Shown here: positions 33,896-44,799 of the stretch, in pieces
How the letters are laid out: each line of letters opens with the position of its first letter
Position numbering within the stretch: position 1 is the stretch's first letter
Assembly (NCBI GenBank): GCA_963691705.1
Contig: OY829542.1
Coordinates: 34,706,579 to 34,770,578, forward strand
Direction: 5' to 3'
Source: Viola odorata
Lineage: Eukaryota > Streptophyta > Magnoliopsida > Malpighiales > Violaceae
DNA: 64,000 bases
Position numbers and translations under genes: made by a program
Notes under the pieces: model-generated
What the model was told of the DNA's origin: nothing
Seen by the model: the letters and a program-made list of their open reading frames with translations, nothing else
Databases searched by the model: none

Positions 33896-36138
33896 GATAT
33901 GATCCTATTAGCCAAGGATACGTATGTCGACGTTTTGGATCTAAATCAACAGGTTTTTGTTTGACGTGGAAGATAAGGCTCACTAGGGGTGAGCGTAGAT
34001 AGGCTCAAAGGCCGACCTAGCTGATATCTAGTGAGGTTCTTGCTGGAATTTCCTATACGTGAACTCGTATATGGGGAGAACCAACCTAAGGAGACAAGCA
34101 ATGGAGCCCAATTTCGAGTTTTACTTGCAAACGACCTAAGCTTGCAGACTCGAGGAAGAAACAAGACACAAAGGAGTCCACCTTCAATACAAGAGAGTCC
34201 ATTCTTGAACAAGAAAAAGTCTCAATTTTTATTAATCTCAAAGCTGCCTAACAATCGAGCCAAGCGACTCCTTAAATAACAAACCCTAATACGAACTAGG
34301 GCTAACAAATATCTTAATCGTGCTTTCACCCTAATACCCTACTTAAAGTAAAAACAAAATAACTAATAAGTTCTGGAAGTGTAAAGCAAGTCGTCGCACG
34401 GCTGGGCCTTGAAATAGGCCGAGTCTCCGAGTCGCATGTGATGTGATCCCAGCCCCATGGCACGCGCACACCGCACAATTAGGGCCAATTGAACCAAGAC
34501 GTCGTGCCAAGGCCACGAAGCATCCAACGAGGTTAATACAACCTCCACACATGGAGACGAGGCAAGAGACACTGCTGGATCGAGCTGTGGAGCAACGGCT
34601 GACTTGGAAGTTGGCTTGGAGGCTCCTATTGCAAGGCTTCACGTCCATCTGAGCAAATCCATGGAAGCAAGGCATCAATCAGAGATCCAAAGTAAATACA
34701 AGACCGATTGATGTATTAGGAGAGTCGTGTCCATGTTTCAAAATAATCGCACGGATAGATTGCAAGATGACTCGAGGTGACATTCTCGTACGCAAGTGTT
34801 CAACGCACAGACGTAACTAGCGATTGTGTCCGAGCCAATTGAGACCAGAATGGACCAAGCGCGTGCAATCAACCTTGTTTCATGAACTACAAGATGTTAG
34901 CAAGTATGTGTCCAAATTTGAGCCCAAATGTACGATTCGTTTGAGAGATAGCCCTAAGCTACATTATCGCAAGTAGAGTTCTACTCAGATACGAACTCTC
35001 GGACGCATCAGTCAACATTTCACGAGCTATTTCAGACCTGTTCATCCCGAACCAGGAAGAGGAACCTTGTTCCCTATATTTTGGGGTGTTGTCGAGCGTT
35101 GGACCAAGTTTCAGCCCAATCAGACGAGCGGATTAGAAGATGGCCTAAGTCGACATTATTGTTGTCAGTGTGAACGCCGAGCAGCATGCGATTGAAGATT
35201 GCGATCCATATCGGAGCCCAACCGTGCGAAGCTATCTAGGAGCTTCTGGAATGTTTTATTAATTAATTGTTTAAGTTATTAGAGTTATTTCTTAGATAGA
35301 ACTCCTACTTCTAGTCTAGTTAGAACTTCTACTTCTACTTAGAATAGGTTTGTATCTTTTACTATTTAAGGAGCCGATTGTGCTCATAATAAGAATAAGA
35401 TTATTTTTGGAAAATTGAGACTTTGTCTTGGGAGTATTTACTCTGTTTGTTCGTGGACTCGAACCTTATTCTAATCTTTAGTTTAGCAAGCTAGGATACG
35501 CCTCAAGTAAAACCCGAAGTTGCTACCGAATCGTTGACTTGATTCAAACCCTATCATAAGACATCAACCGACTGGCTATCAAGCCCGCCCAAGCTCACCC
35601 TTGTGAGAATCTCACTTGAAATCGACTAGGTTGGGTAACACAGGTTGTCCGCAGGTCTAGGTTTGCACTCGTGAGCCTATCTATCCAATTTTCGTGTCAA
35701 TTTCAAACCTTCAAAATAGATCGTCAACTCAAGCGAGCCTAGGCAACTAGAATCGTATAAGCATGGTGCTGGGCGCGCCACTCAACGTCTGAAAATATCG
35801 GCCTAGGCTAACTTTTGATACACTCGGGCGAATGGCCTCAATCTTAGTTCAAACAAAAGGTAGCATCCAAAAATGTCAGAAATAGCTTCTTGTGTCCTGG
35901 TTTGAACCTTACTATTCTGAAAATGTCACCTGCTGTGTCTGGCAGGGCTACGAGTAGCGTTACTAGCCTCAAGGTCTTCTTGCGCAGAACAATTTCTTCG
36001 ATCAGTGTCTCGCGCTCAAACTCCTTGTACAGAAGCTGAGATAGCCTCCCTTGAAGCTCTTTGCTTTTGGTATGAGTCATTGGTCCGATTGGTAGTAGTG
36101 GCAAGGTGTGCGCATGCGATGGAGTTGGATTCACATCA
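33896..36138 (-). repeat. 3' LTR of element B (interrupted)
   Basis: About 916 bp after removal of S and one GCATG copy. The minus strand begins TGATGTGAATCC and ends GGATCATATCA. It matches 40749-41508 except for the final 148 bp (33896-34043). The pol tail continues into it as [21 protein letters not shown]. Confidence 0.88.
34439..35760 (+). mobile_element. solo LTR S, nested in the 3' LTR of B
   Basis: 1,322 bp, starting TGATGTGATCCCAGCCCC and ending AATCGTATAA. The perfect target duplication GCATG is at 34434-34438 and 35761-35765. Plus orientation is shown by its 5' part, which matches the start of the element C LTR (aagacgtcg, ggttaatacaacctc, catggagac), and by a plus-strand TATA-like tatttaagg near 35370. 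No internal region remains, so it arose by LTR-LTR recombination. Confidence 0.88.
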
Positions 36139-36720
36139 TTCCCTCCCTCTTTGAAAGGATTCGTCCTCGAATCGTCATCACCATAACCTACATCAAAATA
36201 CGTTAAGTCAGATATGTTGAATGTTGCACTAACCGAACCATACTCACTAGGAAAATCCAATTTGTAGGCATTATCATTGATCTTGGCGATGATTTAGAAC
36301 GGTCTGTCACCACGCGGTGTCATCTTGCCGCGGCGTTGGCTAGGGAACCGTTCCTTTCGCATGTGAAGCCAAACCCAATCACCCACGTTGAAGGAAGCTA
36401 ATGTCCTTCCTTGATTTCTCTTTCATACCAGCTTTTCATTCATCTGCTCAATGTTACATTTGGCTTGCTCATGGATTTTCTTGACTAGTTCGGCCTTCTT
36501 GCTCCCATCGATACTAGACACTTCACTCAAAGGTAAATGGGTCAAATCCAACGGTGTTAAAGGGTTAAAGCCATATACAATTTCAAAAGGTGAATAATGT
36601 GTAGTAGAATACACAGAACAATTATAAGCAAATTTGATAAAAGAAAGATACTCAACCCAATTAGATACATGCTTATGAACCAAGGTGCGCAAAAGAGAAC
36701 TAAGTGTTCTGTTGACCACC
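35844..36720 (-). pseudogene. integrase C-terminus and pol tail of element B
   Basis: Reads AYNCSVYSTTHYSPFEIVYG, FNPLTPLDL and KKAELVKKIHEQAKCNIEQMNEKLV, then stops, then KLDFPSEYGSVSATF and DSRTNPFKEGGNDV. The last runs across the LTR boundary at 36138 and stays open to 35844. Stops near 36421 and 36295 interrupt it. The purine tract AAAGAGGGAGGGAA (about 36139-36152) primes the LTR. Confidence 0.8.
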
Positions 36721-37268
36721 TCCGTTTATCCGTCTGTTTGTGGATGGCAAGATGTTGAAATGAGTAACTTCTTCCCTAGCTTCTTCCATAAAACCCTCTA
36801 GAAAGGGCCAAGGAACTTCCCATCTCTATCGCTAACTATACTCACCGGTACACCATGTAAGCATACAACATCTTTGAAAAATAGGTTAGCAATATTAGTC
36901 GCATCATCAGTATTATCATAAGGGATAAAGTGTGCAATTTTAGAGAATCTGTCTACGACTACAAAAATACTATCCTTCCCTCGCCTAGACTTACGCAACC
37001 CAACAACAAAGCCCATGGATAATTCGTTCCAATGGTGGGAAGGCACAGGCAACGACATATACTCACCATGGTTGACAACCCTAGATTTTGCCTTGCGACA
37101 CGTTATACATCTAGCGATGATGCGGACAACATCTCCCTTCATATGGGGCCAATAGAAGTGTTCCTTGACTACATTCAATGTTTTAGTCACACCAAAATGG
37201 CCCATCAACCCGCCACTGTGTGACTCACACACTAGTAATTCACGCACGGAACATTGGGGTATGCACAA
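36721..37268 (-). pseudogene. integrase of element B, zinc finger and core
   Basis: The HHCC finger is [18 protein letters not shown] with CITCRKAKSRV. The core contains VVDRFSKIAHFIP and VSDRDGKFLGPF, so the second catalytic Asp is present. The first core Asp, normally in SMDFVVGLP, is Gly here (SMGFVVGL), which should abolish catalysis. Two stops lie between the core and the C-terminal part (36720-36797). The frame differs from RNase H, with which it overlaps at 37232-37268. Confidence 0.82.
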
Positions 37269-37822
37269 CGCTTACGCTTGAAGAGATAACAATCATGCTT
37301 ATAATATTTGGACTCAGACTTAGACTCATAAGAAGAACAAATCTCCCCAAAATCAGAATCAATAGCATACAGTTCAATTATATATGCAAAGCCAAGCAAT
37401 TTAGCGCTAAGTGAAGAAAGCGGCACATACCTCCTAGATAGTGCGTCGGCCACTATGTTCTCCTTGCCCTTTTTGTACTGAATTTGGTAAGGGAAGGACT
37501 CGATGAATTCCATCCACATAGCGTGGCGCTTACTCAACTTACCTTGTCCTTTAAGGTACTTCAAGCTCAAGTGATTCGTATGCACAATGAATTCGAGCGG
37601 CATCAAGTAGTGTTGCCAAACTTCAAGTGTACGCACCAAGGCATATAATTCCTTGTCATACGTGGGGTACCGAAGTTGAGCATCCTTTAATTTCTCACTG
37701 AAGTATGCTACGATCCTCTTCTCCTGCATGAGGACAACACCTATTCCAAGCCCGCTCGCGTCATATTCCACTTCAAACACCTTATTGAAATCTGGTAGGG
37801 CCAACACGGCCGCTGAGCACAA
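37232..37822 (-). pseudogene. RNase H of element B
   Basis: Visible motifs are [56 protein letters not shown] and [11 protein letters not shown]. The Asp of the usual HTDHLSLKYL is Asn ([10 protein letters not shown]). A frameshift separates it from RT (about 37825-37900). Confidence 0.85.
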
Positions 37823-37899
37823 TCTATCCTTGAGCGTGCAGAATGCCTCTTCTTGCAGCTACTCCCACCTGAAAGGAATGTTTTTCTTAGTCAGCTCAT

Positions 37900-38577
37900 T
37901 CAAAGGTGTAGCACTTGTGCTAAAATCCTTGACGAAGCGCCGATAGAAGTTTGCCAGCCATGGAATGATTGCACGTCACTCACGTTCTTTAGAGGCGGCC
38001 ACTCTTTGATGGCCTTGATCTTCTCTTCGTCCACCTTCACACCATCTACACTTACAAGAAAACCCAAGAAGCCAACTTTTTCTAAAGTAAAAGAACATTT
38101 GTTAAGTTTAGCATATAGTTTTTGCGCACGAAGTGTAGAAAAGACAAGTTTAAGGTGTGAAACATACTCCTCTAACGTTTTGCTATAGACTAATATATCA
38201 TCAAAGTAGACTACGATAAATTTTCCAATAAAATTCCTAAGGACAAGATTCATTAACCTCATGAAGATGCTAGGAGCATTAGTTAACCCAAATGGCATGA
38301 CCATCCATTCATATAAGCCATACTTGGTTTTAAAAGCCGTTTTCCACTCGTCTCCTTCTTTCATGAGAATTTGGTGATAACCAGATATCAAATCAATCTT
38401 AGAAAACATTCGGTTACCACTTAGCTCATCAAGCATGTCATCTAATTGAGGGATGGGGCGGCAACACTTTACAGTAATTTTATTGATGGCTCGGCAGTCA
38501 ACACACATGCGCCAAGACCCATCTTTCTTTGGCACCAAGATGACCGGTACCGTAGAGGGTGACAAGCTCTCCCTCAT
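37900..38577 (-). pseudogene. reverse transcriptase of element B
   Basis: Nearly complete palm: [33 protein letters not shown] with the first catalytic Asp, [27 protein letters not shown] with the catalytic FDD, and [17 protein letters not shown]. All catalytic residues are present, the best preserved RT in this window. It ends in a frameshift after SDVQSFHGW. Confidence 0.88.
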
Positions 38578-38947
38578 ATAACCCTGGCTAAGTAGTTCAT
38601 CTACTTGCCTCTACATTTACTTGGTCTCCTTTGGGTTTCTTCTGTAGGCCGGACGGTTAGGCATTGATGATCCGGGCACGAGGTCGATTTGGTGCTCAAT
38701 TCCTCGGATTGGGGACAAGCCAAGGGGCATCTCTTAGGGAAAAACATCTTGGAACTCGTGAAAAAGAGAAGAAATGGAAGGAGGGGCAGAATAGAGGGTT
38801 AGGGTTAGAGGCGTTTAGGCATAAAGGCCTAAAGCGAAGCATAATTAATGGTCGGCTTGCGCCAAAATTAGATTTTTGCATGCACAATGCTTGCCTCACT
38901 TCTCTCCCTTTGGTGTATATACTCTCTCCTTTTGTATTGCCAACTAA

Positions 38948-39064
38948 CGCATACTCACTCATTTCATGCGGGGTGTTTTTCTCTCTCTCTTCCCATACTC
39001 ACTCTTTTCATGGGAGTTGTTTTTCCCTCTTTCTCTCTCCCCATGCTCACTCTTTTCATGGGGG
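38948..39064 (-). repeat. hairpin array, element B (3 units)
   Basis: In transcript sense the units are CCCCATG/CATGGGG (39057-39063 with 39039-39045, 7 bp), CCCATG/TATGGG (39009-39014 with 38992-38997) and CGCATG/TATGCG (38965-38970 with 38948-38953). The T in two of them makes a G-U pair beside the loop. Loops are 11 nt (aaaagagtgag or similar). They lie in the protease-RT linker, encoding NNPHEKSEHG-like words. Confidence 0.78.
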
Positions 39065-39182
39065 TTATTTTTCTCTTTATCTCTCTCTTTTTTACCATCA
39101 ACTCCCCTTTTTCTCTCACAATATTGGTAGTGATTTTGAACTCGGCAAACGCCTTCACTAGCCATTGTTGATCCTCGTAGAC

Positions 39183-39611
39183 TTATGTAGGCGTTAAAGG
39201 CGCTAGGGTGAATTTTTGGCCTTCCTTTACCAACTTATACCAATTTTTCTGTCCCTCATGATTGGCGTGCCTATCGTACTTCCATGGTCGGCCAAGAAGG
39301 ATATGGCTCGCCTGTATAGGGACTACATCACAAAGGACCTCATCTTTGTAATCCCCAATGGAAAATGGGACCACAACGCGCGCGACCACTTTTATCTCTC
39401 CGTCGTTGGTCATCCACTGAAGTGACTAGGGTTTTAGATGGGATGTGACGGGAAGACCCAATTTGTGTACTAGTAGGGTACTAGCACAGTTGGTGCAGCT
39501 TCCATTGCCGATGATTAGCGAACACATCTTTTGTACCACTAAGCAACGGGTATAAAAAAGGTTGTCCCGTTGTTCTATTTCACTCGTTCCTGCCTTTCCT
39601 TGCACACTCAA
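39183..39611 (-). pseudogene. protease of element B, catalytic Asp changed
   Basis: Two frames: 39426-39611 (CLVVQKMCSLIIGNGSCTN, TLLVHKLGLP) and 39183-39413 (VVPFSIGDYKDEVLCDVV, HILLGRPWKYDR). The first carries the active-site motif as IIGNGS instead of IIDNGS in element E, so the catalytic Asp is Gly (codon at 39507-39509). A frameshift lies near 39420. Confidence 0.8.
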
Positions 39612-39749
39612 GTTACGCCGGACGACAAGCGCCCTAGTATCCTTGGGCCCCTCGGCTAGTCACGCACAAGGTGTTGGGCCCAAAGGTATAACAGCGGGTA
39701 CTATGGCTTAATGTTGTGGCGTGCGCTAGGGGTTTGTCTCGGCCTTCGT

Positions 39750-40043
39750 CTATTCACATAAGGGATTTGGGGCAACTACTATCTTCACTCTGTCCCTCTC
39801 AGCCGGGTTCACACATAGAACCCTGATTTGATTCTCTGGCCGGGGTGTGACAATGGTGTGGTAGCTCGTGGCGCTCCTCGATTTAGCGGGCTCGCTCGGC
39901 ACTTTTCTTTTCTTCATCTCGGCTGTAGTCCTGAATTTTCCTGAGACCTCATTCTTCCACTCCTCAATCTCAATGAACCTCGTATTAAGTTTACGGAGAA
40001 GTGTAATTAAATCTCGTCCTTGAATTGAAATTTTGTCCGTCAT
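39750..40043 (-). pseudogene. N-terminal gag remnant of element B
   Basis: The ATG at 40043 follows the conserved leader and gives a short charged peptide (MTDKISIQGRDLITLLRKLN). No capsid domain and no zinc knuckle remain between here and protease, so most of gag was deleted. Confidence 0.5.
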
Positions 40044-40103
40044 ACCTATTTCCTGAAAGTTCACAACACTAGAAAAAATGTAAATTTGCACTAAGCCTAG
40101 CAT

Positions 40104-40130
40104 TCCCTCACGTGTTTACCCTCGTGTTTA
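40104..40130 (-). promoter_or_regulatory. conserved leader block, element B
   Basis: The minus strand reads AACACGAGGGTAAACACGTGAGGGAATG, matching the blocks ahead of gag in C, E and O. It is followed about 45 nt later by ttcag/g just before the gag start. Confidence 0.6.
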
Positions 40131-40734
40131 GCTCTCTATTACGCTCACTAATTCACTCAACGTCCTTATCTTGTCCTGCATAAGTTGTTAGTGACTCGAG
40201 AGTTTCAAGGAAAGCTTCCAAGGAAGACGAACAAAGGCAACTCGCTTCGAATGAAATTTTGAGGCTTAACATGAGGTTAGTTGCAAGAGAAATCAATTAA
40301 CAAGTTGTTAAGCTGGAGTAGAAGACAATTATAATAGGAATCAAGGAAAATCTCAAACAACACAGAATTGAATCGAAACTCACGATTTGTGCGCTTTGGT
40401 GCAATAGTGCATGCAATAGTGTGCTCCGTTCTATCTTTTGATTCCGATCTTTTTTCACCATCTACTTTTTGTATCAAAGTGCCAAATCTTCTTTATCTTT
40501 TTTATCATGGCAGAATTGATTTTTTTTTACGCTTTAGCTATTGGATGTAGCTACCACAATGATAAGACAATACTGACACTTTGTTTTAATTTTTTTTGAC
40601 AGAAAATAAACACAACAACACGTTTCAAGCGAAACGCACACACGTTAATTGAAATCGCACACATTGAGCTATCCCTAGCTCGACACAATGACACAATGAC
40701 ACACACACTAACACAACCTGGTTGGACGCCTTTT

Positions 40735-40746
40735 GCTCCGCTACCA
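40735..40746 (-). promoter_or_regulatory. primer-binding-site-like motif of element B
   Basis: TGGTAGCGGAGC on the minus strand, 2 nt from the 5' LTR end. Confidence 0.7.
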
Positions 40747-40748
40747 CA

Positions 40749-41508
40749 TGAAATTTCCTATATGTGAACTCGCACTCGGGGAGAACCGACGTAAAGAGAC
40801 AAGCAATGGGGGCGCGATTTTGGGTTTTACTTGCAAATGACCTTAGCTTGCAGACTTAAGGAAGAAACAAGACATGAAGGAGTCCACTGTTGAACAAGAC
40901 AATGTCTCAATTTTTATTAATCTCAAAGCTTCCTAACAATGGAGCCAAGCGACTCCTTAAATAACAAAACCCTAATACGAACTAGGGGTAATAAATATAT
41001 TAATTGTGCTTTTACCCTAATACCCTACTGAAAGTAAAAACAAACATAACTAATAAGTTCTGGAAGTGTAAAACAAGTTGTCGCATGGCTGGCCCTTGAA
41101 ATGGGTCGAGTCTCCGAGTCGCATGGTGCTGGGCACACCACTCTGCGTCCGAAAATGTCAGCCTAGGATAAAGTTTGATACGCTCGTGCGAATGGCCTCA
41201 ATCCTGGTTCAACCGAAAGCTAACATCCTAAAATATCAGAAATATCTTCTTGTGTCATGGTTTCAACCTTACTGTTCAGAATGGCTTAAACAGTGTCAAT
41301 TGCTGCGTCCGGTGAGGCTACAAGTAGAGTTACTAGCCTCGGAGTCTTCTCGTGCAGAACAACTTCTTTGATCAGTGTCTCGCGCTCAAACTCCTTGTAC
41401 AAAAGCTGAGATAGTCTCCCTTAAAGCTCCTTACTTTTGGTACGAGTCATTGGTCTGATTGGTGGTAGTGGCACGGTGTGCGTATGCGATGGAGCTGGAT
41501 TTGCATCA
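40749..41508 (-). repeat. 5' LTR of element B
   Basis: 760 bp. The minus strand begins TGATGCAAATCC and ends AAATTTCA. It lacks the last 148 bp seen in the 3' LTR but still ends in CA, 2 nt before the primer-site motif. Confidence 0.9.
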
Positions 41509-42290
41509 AAATCCACTCTCCCACTTCAAAAGACTTGATGCAACGATCCGAATTGTGCTTGTGCATCAATTTGGCATTTAATGCTTCCATGTTCTCCTTG
41601 GCCTTCTCGTGCATTTTCTTCACCATAGCCACCTTCTCCTCTCCATCTAAGTAAGCATACTCATTCAAAGGAAGAGATAACAAGTCTATGGGGGTGAGAG
41701 GGTTAAACCCATAGACAAGTTTAACTTGAGAAAATCTAGTAGATGAATCCATGGTATGGTTGTACGCAAACTCAATGAAATGAATGCAATCATCCCAAGA
41801 TATAGCATATTGTTGAACCATGACATGTAACATTGTTCCTAGAGTTCCATTCACAACCTCCGTTTGACCATCTGTATGTGGATGACAAGATGTAGAGAAC
41901 AAAAGTTTCGTGCCAAGTTTAGCCCACAAGACATGCAAAAAATGACTAAGAAATTTACTATCTCTATCATTCACAATAGTCTTAGGCATGCCATCTAATC
42001 TAACAATTTTTTGGAAGAAAATATTTGCAATGTGTGAAGCATCATTTGTTGTGTGACATGGAATAAAATGTGCCATTTTTTAAAATCTATCTACCATAAC
42101 AAACAAAGAATCCTTGGACCTTTTGGTTCGGGGAAGTCCAATCACAAAATTAATAGAGATGTCACACGAAGGATGAGATGCAATGGGTAAAGGCATGTAA
42201 AGTCCATGATCTAAGCATTTAGATTTAGCATGTTTGTAAGCAAGGCATTTATCAACAAAATGAGCAACATCCTTTTTCATCTTAGGCCAA
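41509..42290 (-). pseudogene. integrase of element D
   Basis: Core motifs are FVIGLPRTKRSKDSLFVMVDRF, a TAA where Ser is expected, MAHFIPCHTTNDA, VNDRDSKFLSHF and HPHTDGQTEVVNGTLG with the catalytic Glu. The C-terminal part ends KSFEVGEWI at the insertion point of B. The second core motif reads NDRDSK (Asp kept). In-frame continuation into 33895 proves the insertion. Confidence 0.85.
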
Positions 42291-42960
42291 AGAAATGTTC
42301 CCTAAGTATGCAAAGTGTCTTTTCTACCCCAAAATGACCCATCAAACCTCCCCCGTGTGCTTCTTTAACAAGTAATTCTCTAGTACTACACTTAGGATTG
42401 CACAATTTACCATTCCTAAAAAGATACTCATCATGCAACATAAATTTTATGTGAGGTCCATTGCATAAAGTAAGGTAAATATCCTTAAAATCATCATCAT
42501 TCACAAATAAGGAAGTAAGATGTGCAAATCCCAAAATGCGAGTATTAAGAGAATTCAAGAGTGCGTACCTTCGTGAGAGTGCATCCACTACTATGCTTTC
42601 CTTGCCTTTCAAATATTTGATGTGATATGTGAAACGCTCAATAAACTCCATCTAAGAGGCATGACGTTTGTTGGGTTTCCCTTAGCCTTTCAAATACTTT
42701 AAGCTCAAGTGATCCATGTGTACCACAAACTCTTTTGACAAGAGATAATGCTCTCAAACATCGAGTGCGCGGGCAAGGGCATATAATTCACGATCATACG
42801 TACAATAGGTGAGTTTCGGCCCTTTCAATTTATCACTAAAGTAAGCCGGTTTCTTTTTTTGAATCAACACCACTCTTATTCCAATCCCACTAGCATCACA
42901 TTCAACCTCAAATGTCTTGTCAAAATTTGGCAATGCTAAAACCGGGCTAGACGAAAGCTT
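42277..42960 (-). pseudogene. RNase H and integrase zinc finger of element D
   Basis: Reads [32 protein letters not shown], a stop, [22 protein letters not shown], a stop, then MEFIERFTYHIKYLKGKESIV and the finger half ending HGGGLMGHFGVEKTL. Several in-frame stops (about 42655, 42690, 42750) and a frameshift near 42285 disable it. Confidence 0.8.
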
Positions 42961-42961
42961 C

Positions 42962-43296
42962 TCCTTGAGCGTGTTGAAGGCTAACTCTTGTTCTACACCC
43001 CATTTGAAAGGAACATTCTTCTTGGTGAGGGAATTGAGTGGCGCGGAAATGGTGAAAAAGTCTTTAACAATTCATGGAATGAACTTACCTCACCTACATT
43101 TGTTGGTATAGGCTATCCAGAAATGGCTTTGATCTTGTCATTGTCAACCTTAAGGTCATCCGCACCTACAATGAAACCAAGAAAGTGTACCTCTTCCAAA
43201 CAAAACTCACATTTAGACAATTTAGCAAAGAGTTTATGTTCACGAAAGGTGAGAAAGACTTGGTGCAAGTGTGTAATGTGTTCATTTGTAGATTTC
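42962..43296 (-). pseudogene. RT thumb region of element D (left part)
   Basis: The minus strand reads NEHITHLHQVFLTFREHKLF, KCEFCLEEVHFLGFIVGADDLKVD. This directly continues the RT palm at 49003-49086 once element C is removed. Confidence 0.82.
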
Positions 43297-44424
43297 TGAT
43301 ACTATCCTAGTTGCGTAGGATGCGTAGCACGTAATTCTAATCGTTGTTCAAGGATGGATTTCGATGCAAAAATAATGAACTCGACGAGTACGAACTTAGG
43401 CCACTCAGCTAACCTGTGCCAAGAGCCCTAATCAATTTCAAGTCAAGGATCTTGTATCAATTTCCTAGGACTAGACTCAACAATTGTGAGAATCACACTA
43501 AGAGAAACGAAACAATGGGGTTGCAATTTCAGTTTTACTTGTTGACGACTCGAGTATTGCAGACTTGAGAAGAAACCAGGTCCAATCACATGAACAATGG
43601 GCAGATATTTGCAAAGAACAAATTCTTAATTTATCAAAATATCAGCCAACCTCATAAAGAAGTTAAGTGGCTGCTTATATAGTGTTTTACAAGCAAAACC
43701 TAATAGGAATAGAAGTAGGAGTTCTAATTAAGGAAAATAACTTAATTAACTAATTAACTAATTAAAGTAAATATAAATATATTTAAATATATTCCAGCAG
43801 CCCATGTCGAGTTCTCCATCATCGGGCCAAGGTTTGGGCCGAAACCTCAAGTCGTATGTTGTCTTGCGTACACACTGCGCATCATAATGTCGACTTGAAC
43901 AACTTTCACACCACTGGTCCAAATGGGCGGAAACTTGTTCTAAACAAAAGCTAACATCCTAACATTTCCAAAACGTGGTCGATCTCACAATTCAGACTTG
44001 TACAACGCCGGATAGGTTTGGACGAAGTCGCCTGTTGCGTCTGCGCATAAAACTCTTGCGTGCGAGATTGCCATCTCGAACCTTCTTGAGATCTACTCGT
44101 CCAAATGCTCTGAAACTTGGGCACAGTCTTCCTAAGACTCCAATAGGACTTGTATATGTACTGGATCTTTTATTGAAGTCGTTCTTCCATGGGTTGCCTC
44201 GGATGGATGTCAAACCTTGCGCTAGGTGCCTCCAAGCCACCTTCCATATCATCCTTCGTATGAAGGCTTGATCAAGCAGCGTCTCCTGCCTTGTCTCCAT
44301 GTCTAGAGGTTGTATTAACCTCACTGGATGCTTTGCAATGTCCTTGGCTCGACGTCTTGATTCGATTGGCCTTGGCCGCAAGGCGTGTGCGTGTTGTGCG
44401 TGCGTCGGGGCTAGGATCGTATCA
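43297..44424 (-). repeat. 3' LTR of element C
   Basis: The minus strand starts TGATACGATCCTAGCCCC directly after the purine tract GAAGGGGGAGGGAA (44425-44438). It matches 47877-48998. Confidence 0.92.
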
Positions 44425-44570
44425 TTCCCTCCCCCTTCGAAAAGATTCATCCTCAAATATGATTTTAGACCTGCACCACAATCGCTTAAGTTAGTAACAT
44501 CAAAATAAGCACAAAGCGAACCATACCAACCTCGCAAATTCAACTTAGCGGCAACGTCTTTGAACATGTC
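44425..44570 (-). pseudogene. pol-tail remnant of element C
   Basis: Reads CAYFDVTNLSDCGAG and LRMNLFEGGGND, a degraded version of the SRTNPFEEGGND pol tail. It shows that C derives from a full gypsy element by internal replacement. Confidence 0.6.
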
Positions 44571-44799
44571 AATGTATCGAGTAAGACTTGCTCCAAGCGG
44601 CTACTCTTGCTGGAACTTGGTTTAGGGACCGTCTCCGGCGTAAGCGCTGCCAAACCCAAGCTCTTATCTTGAAGGATCCACTCATCCTTCCATGGTTTGC
44701 CAAAGTTGCCAACTTGACACCCAAGCGCGCACCATAGCGCTTAGCTTGTCCATGGGCGATCCGCATTACTTCGATCTCTTTGTTGCCACTTATACTAAA

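Larger units (their letters stand above)
33896..41508 (-). mobile_element. element B: gypsy-type retrotransposon inserted in pol of D
   Basis: Minus-strand element with 3' LTR 33896-36138 (itself split by solo LTR S), pol, a gag remnant, a primer-site motif and 5' LTR 40749-41508. Target duplication AAATC is perfect (33891-33895, 41509-41513), and removal restores the pol frame of D. Protease, RT, RNase H and integrase are recognisable but broken. Most of gag is missing. LTRs differ because the 5' LTR lost 148 bp of U5. Confidence 0.92.

Noticed and set aside
38664..39171. Plus-strand ORFs rich in Ser, Phe and His (SFHGSCFSLFL words)
   Set aside because: Antisense of the hairpin linker of element B. 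The same pattern appears opposite the linkers of C and E.
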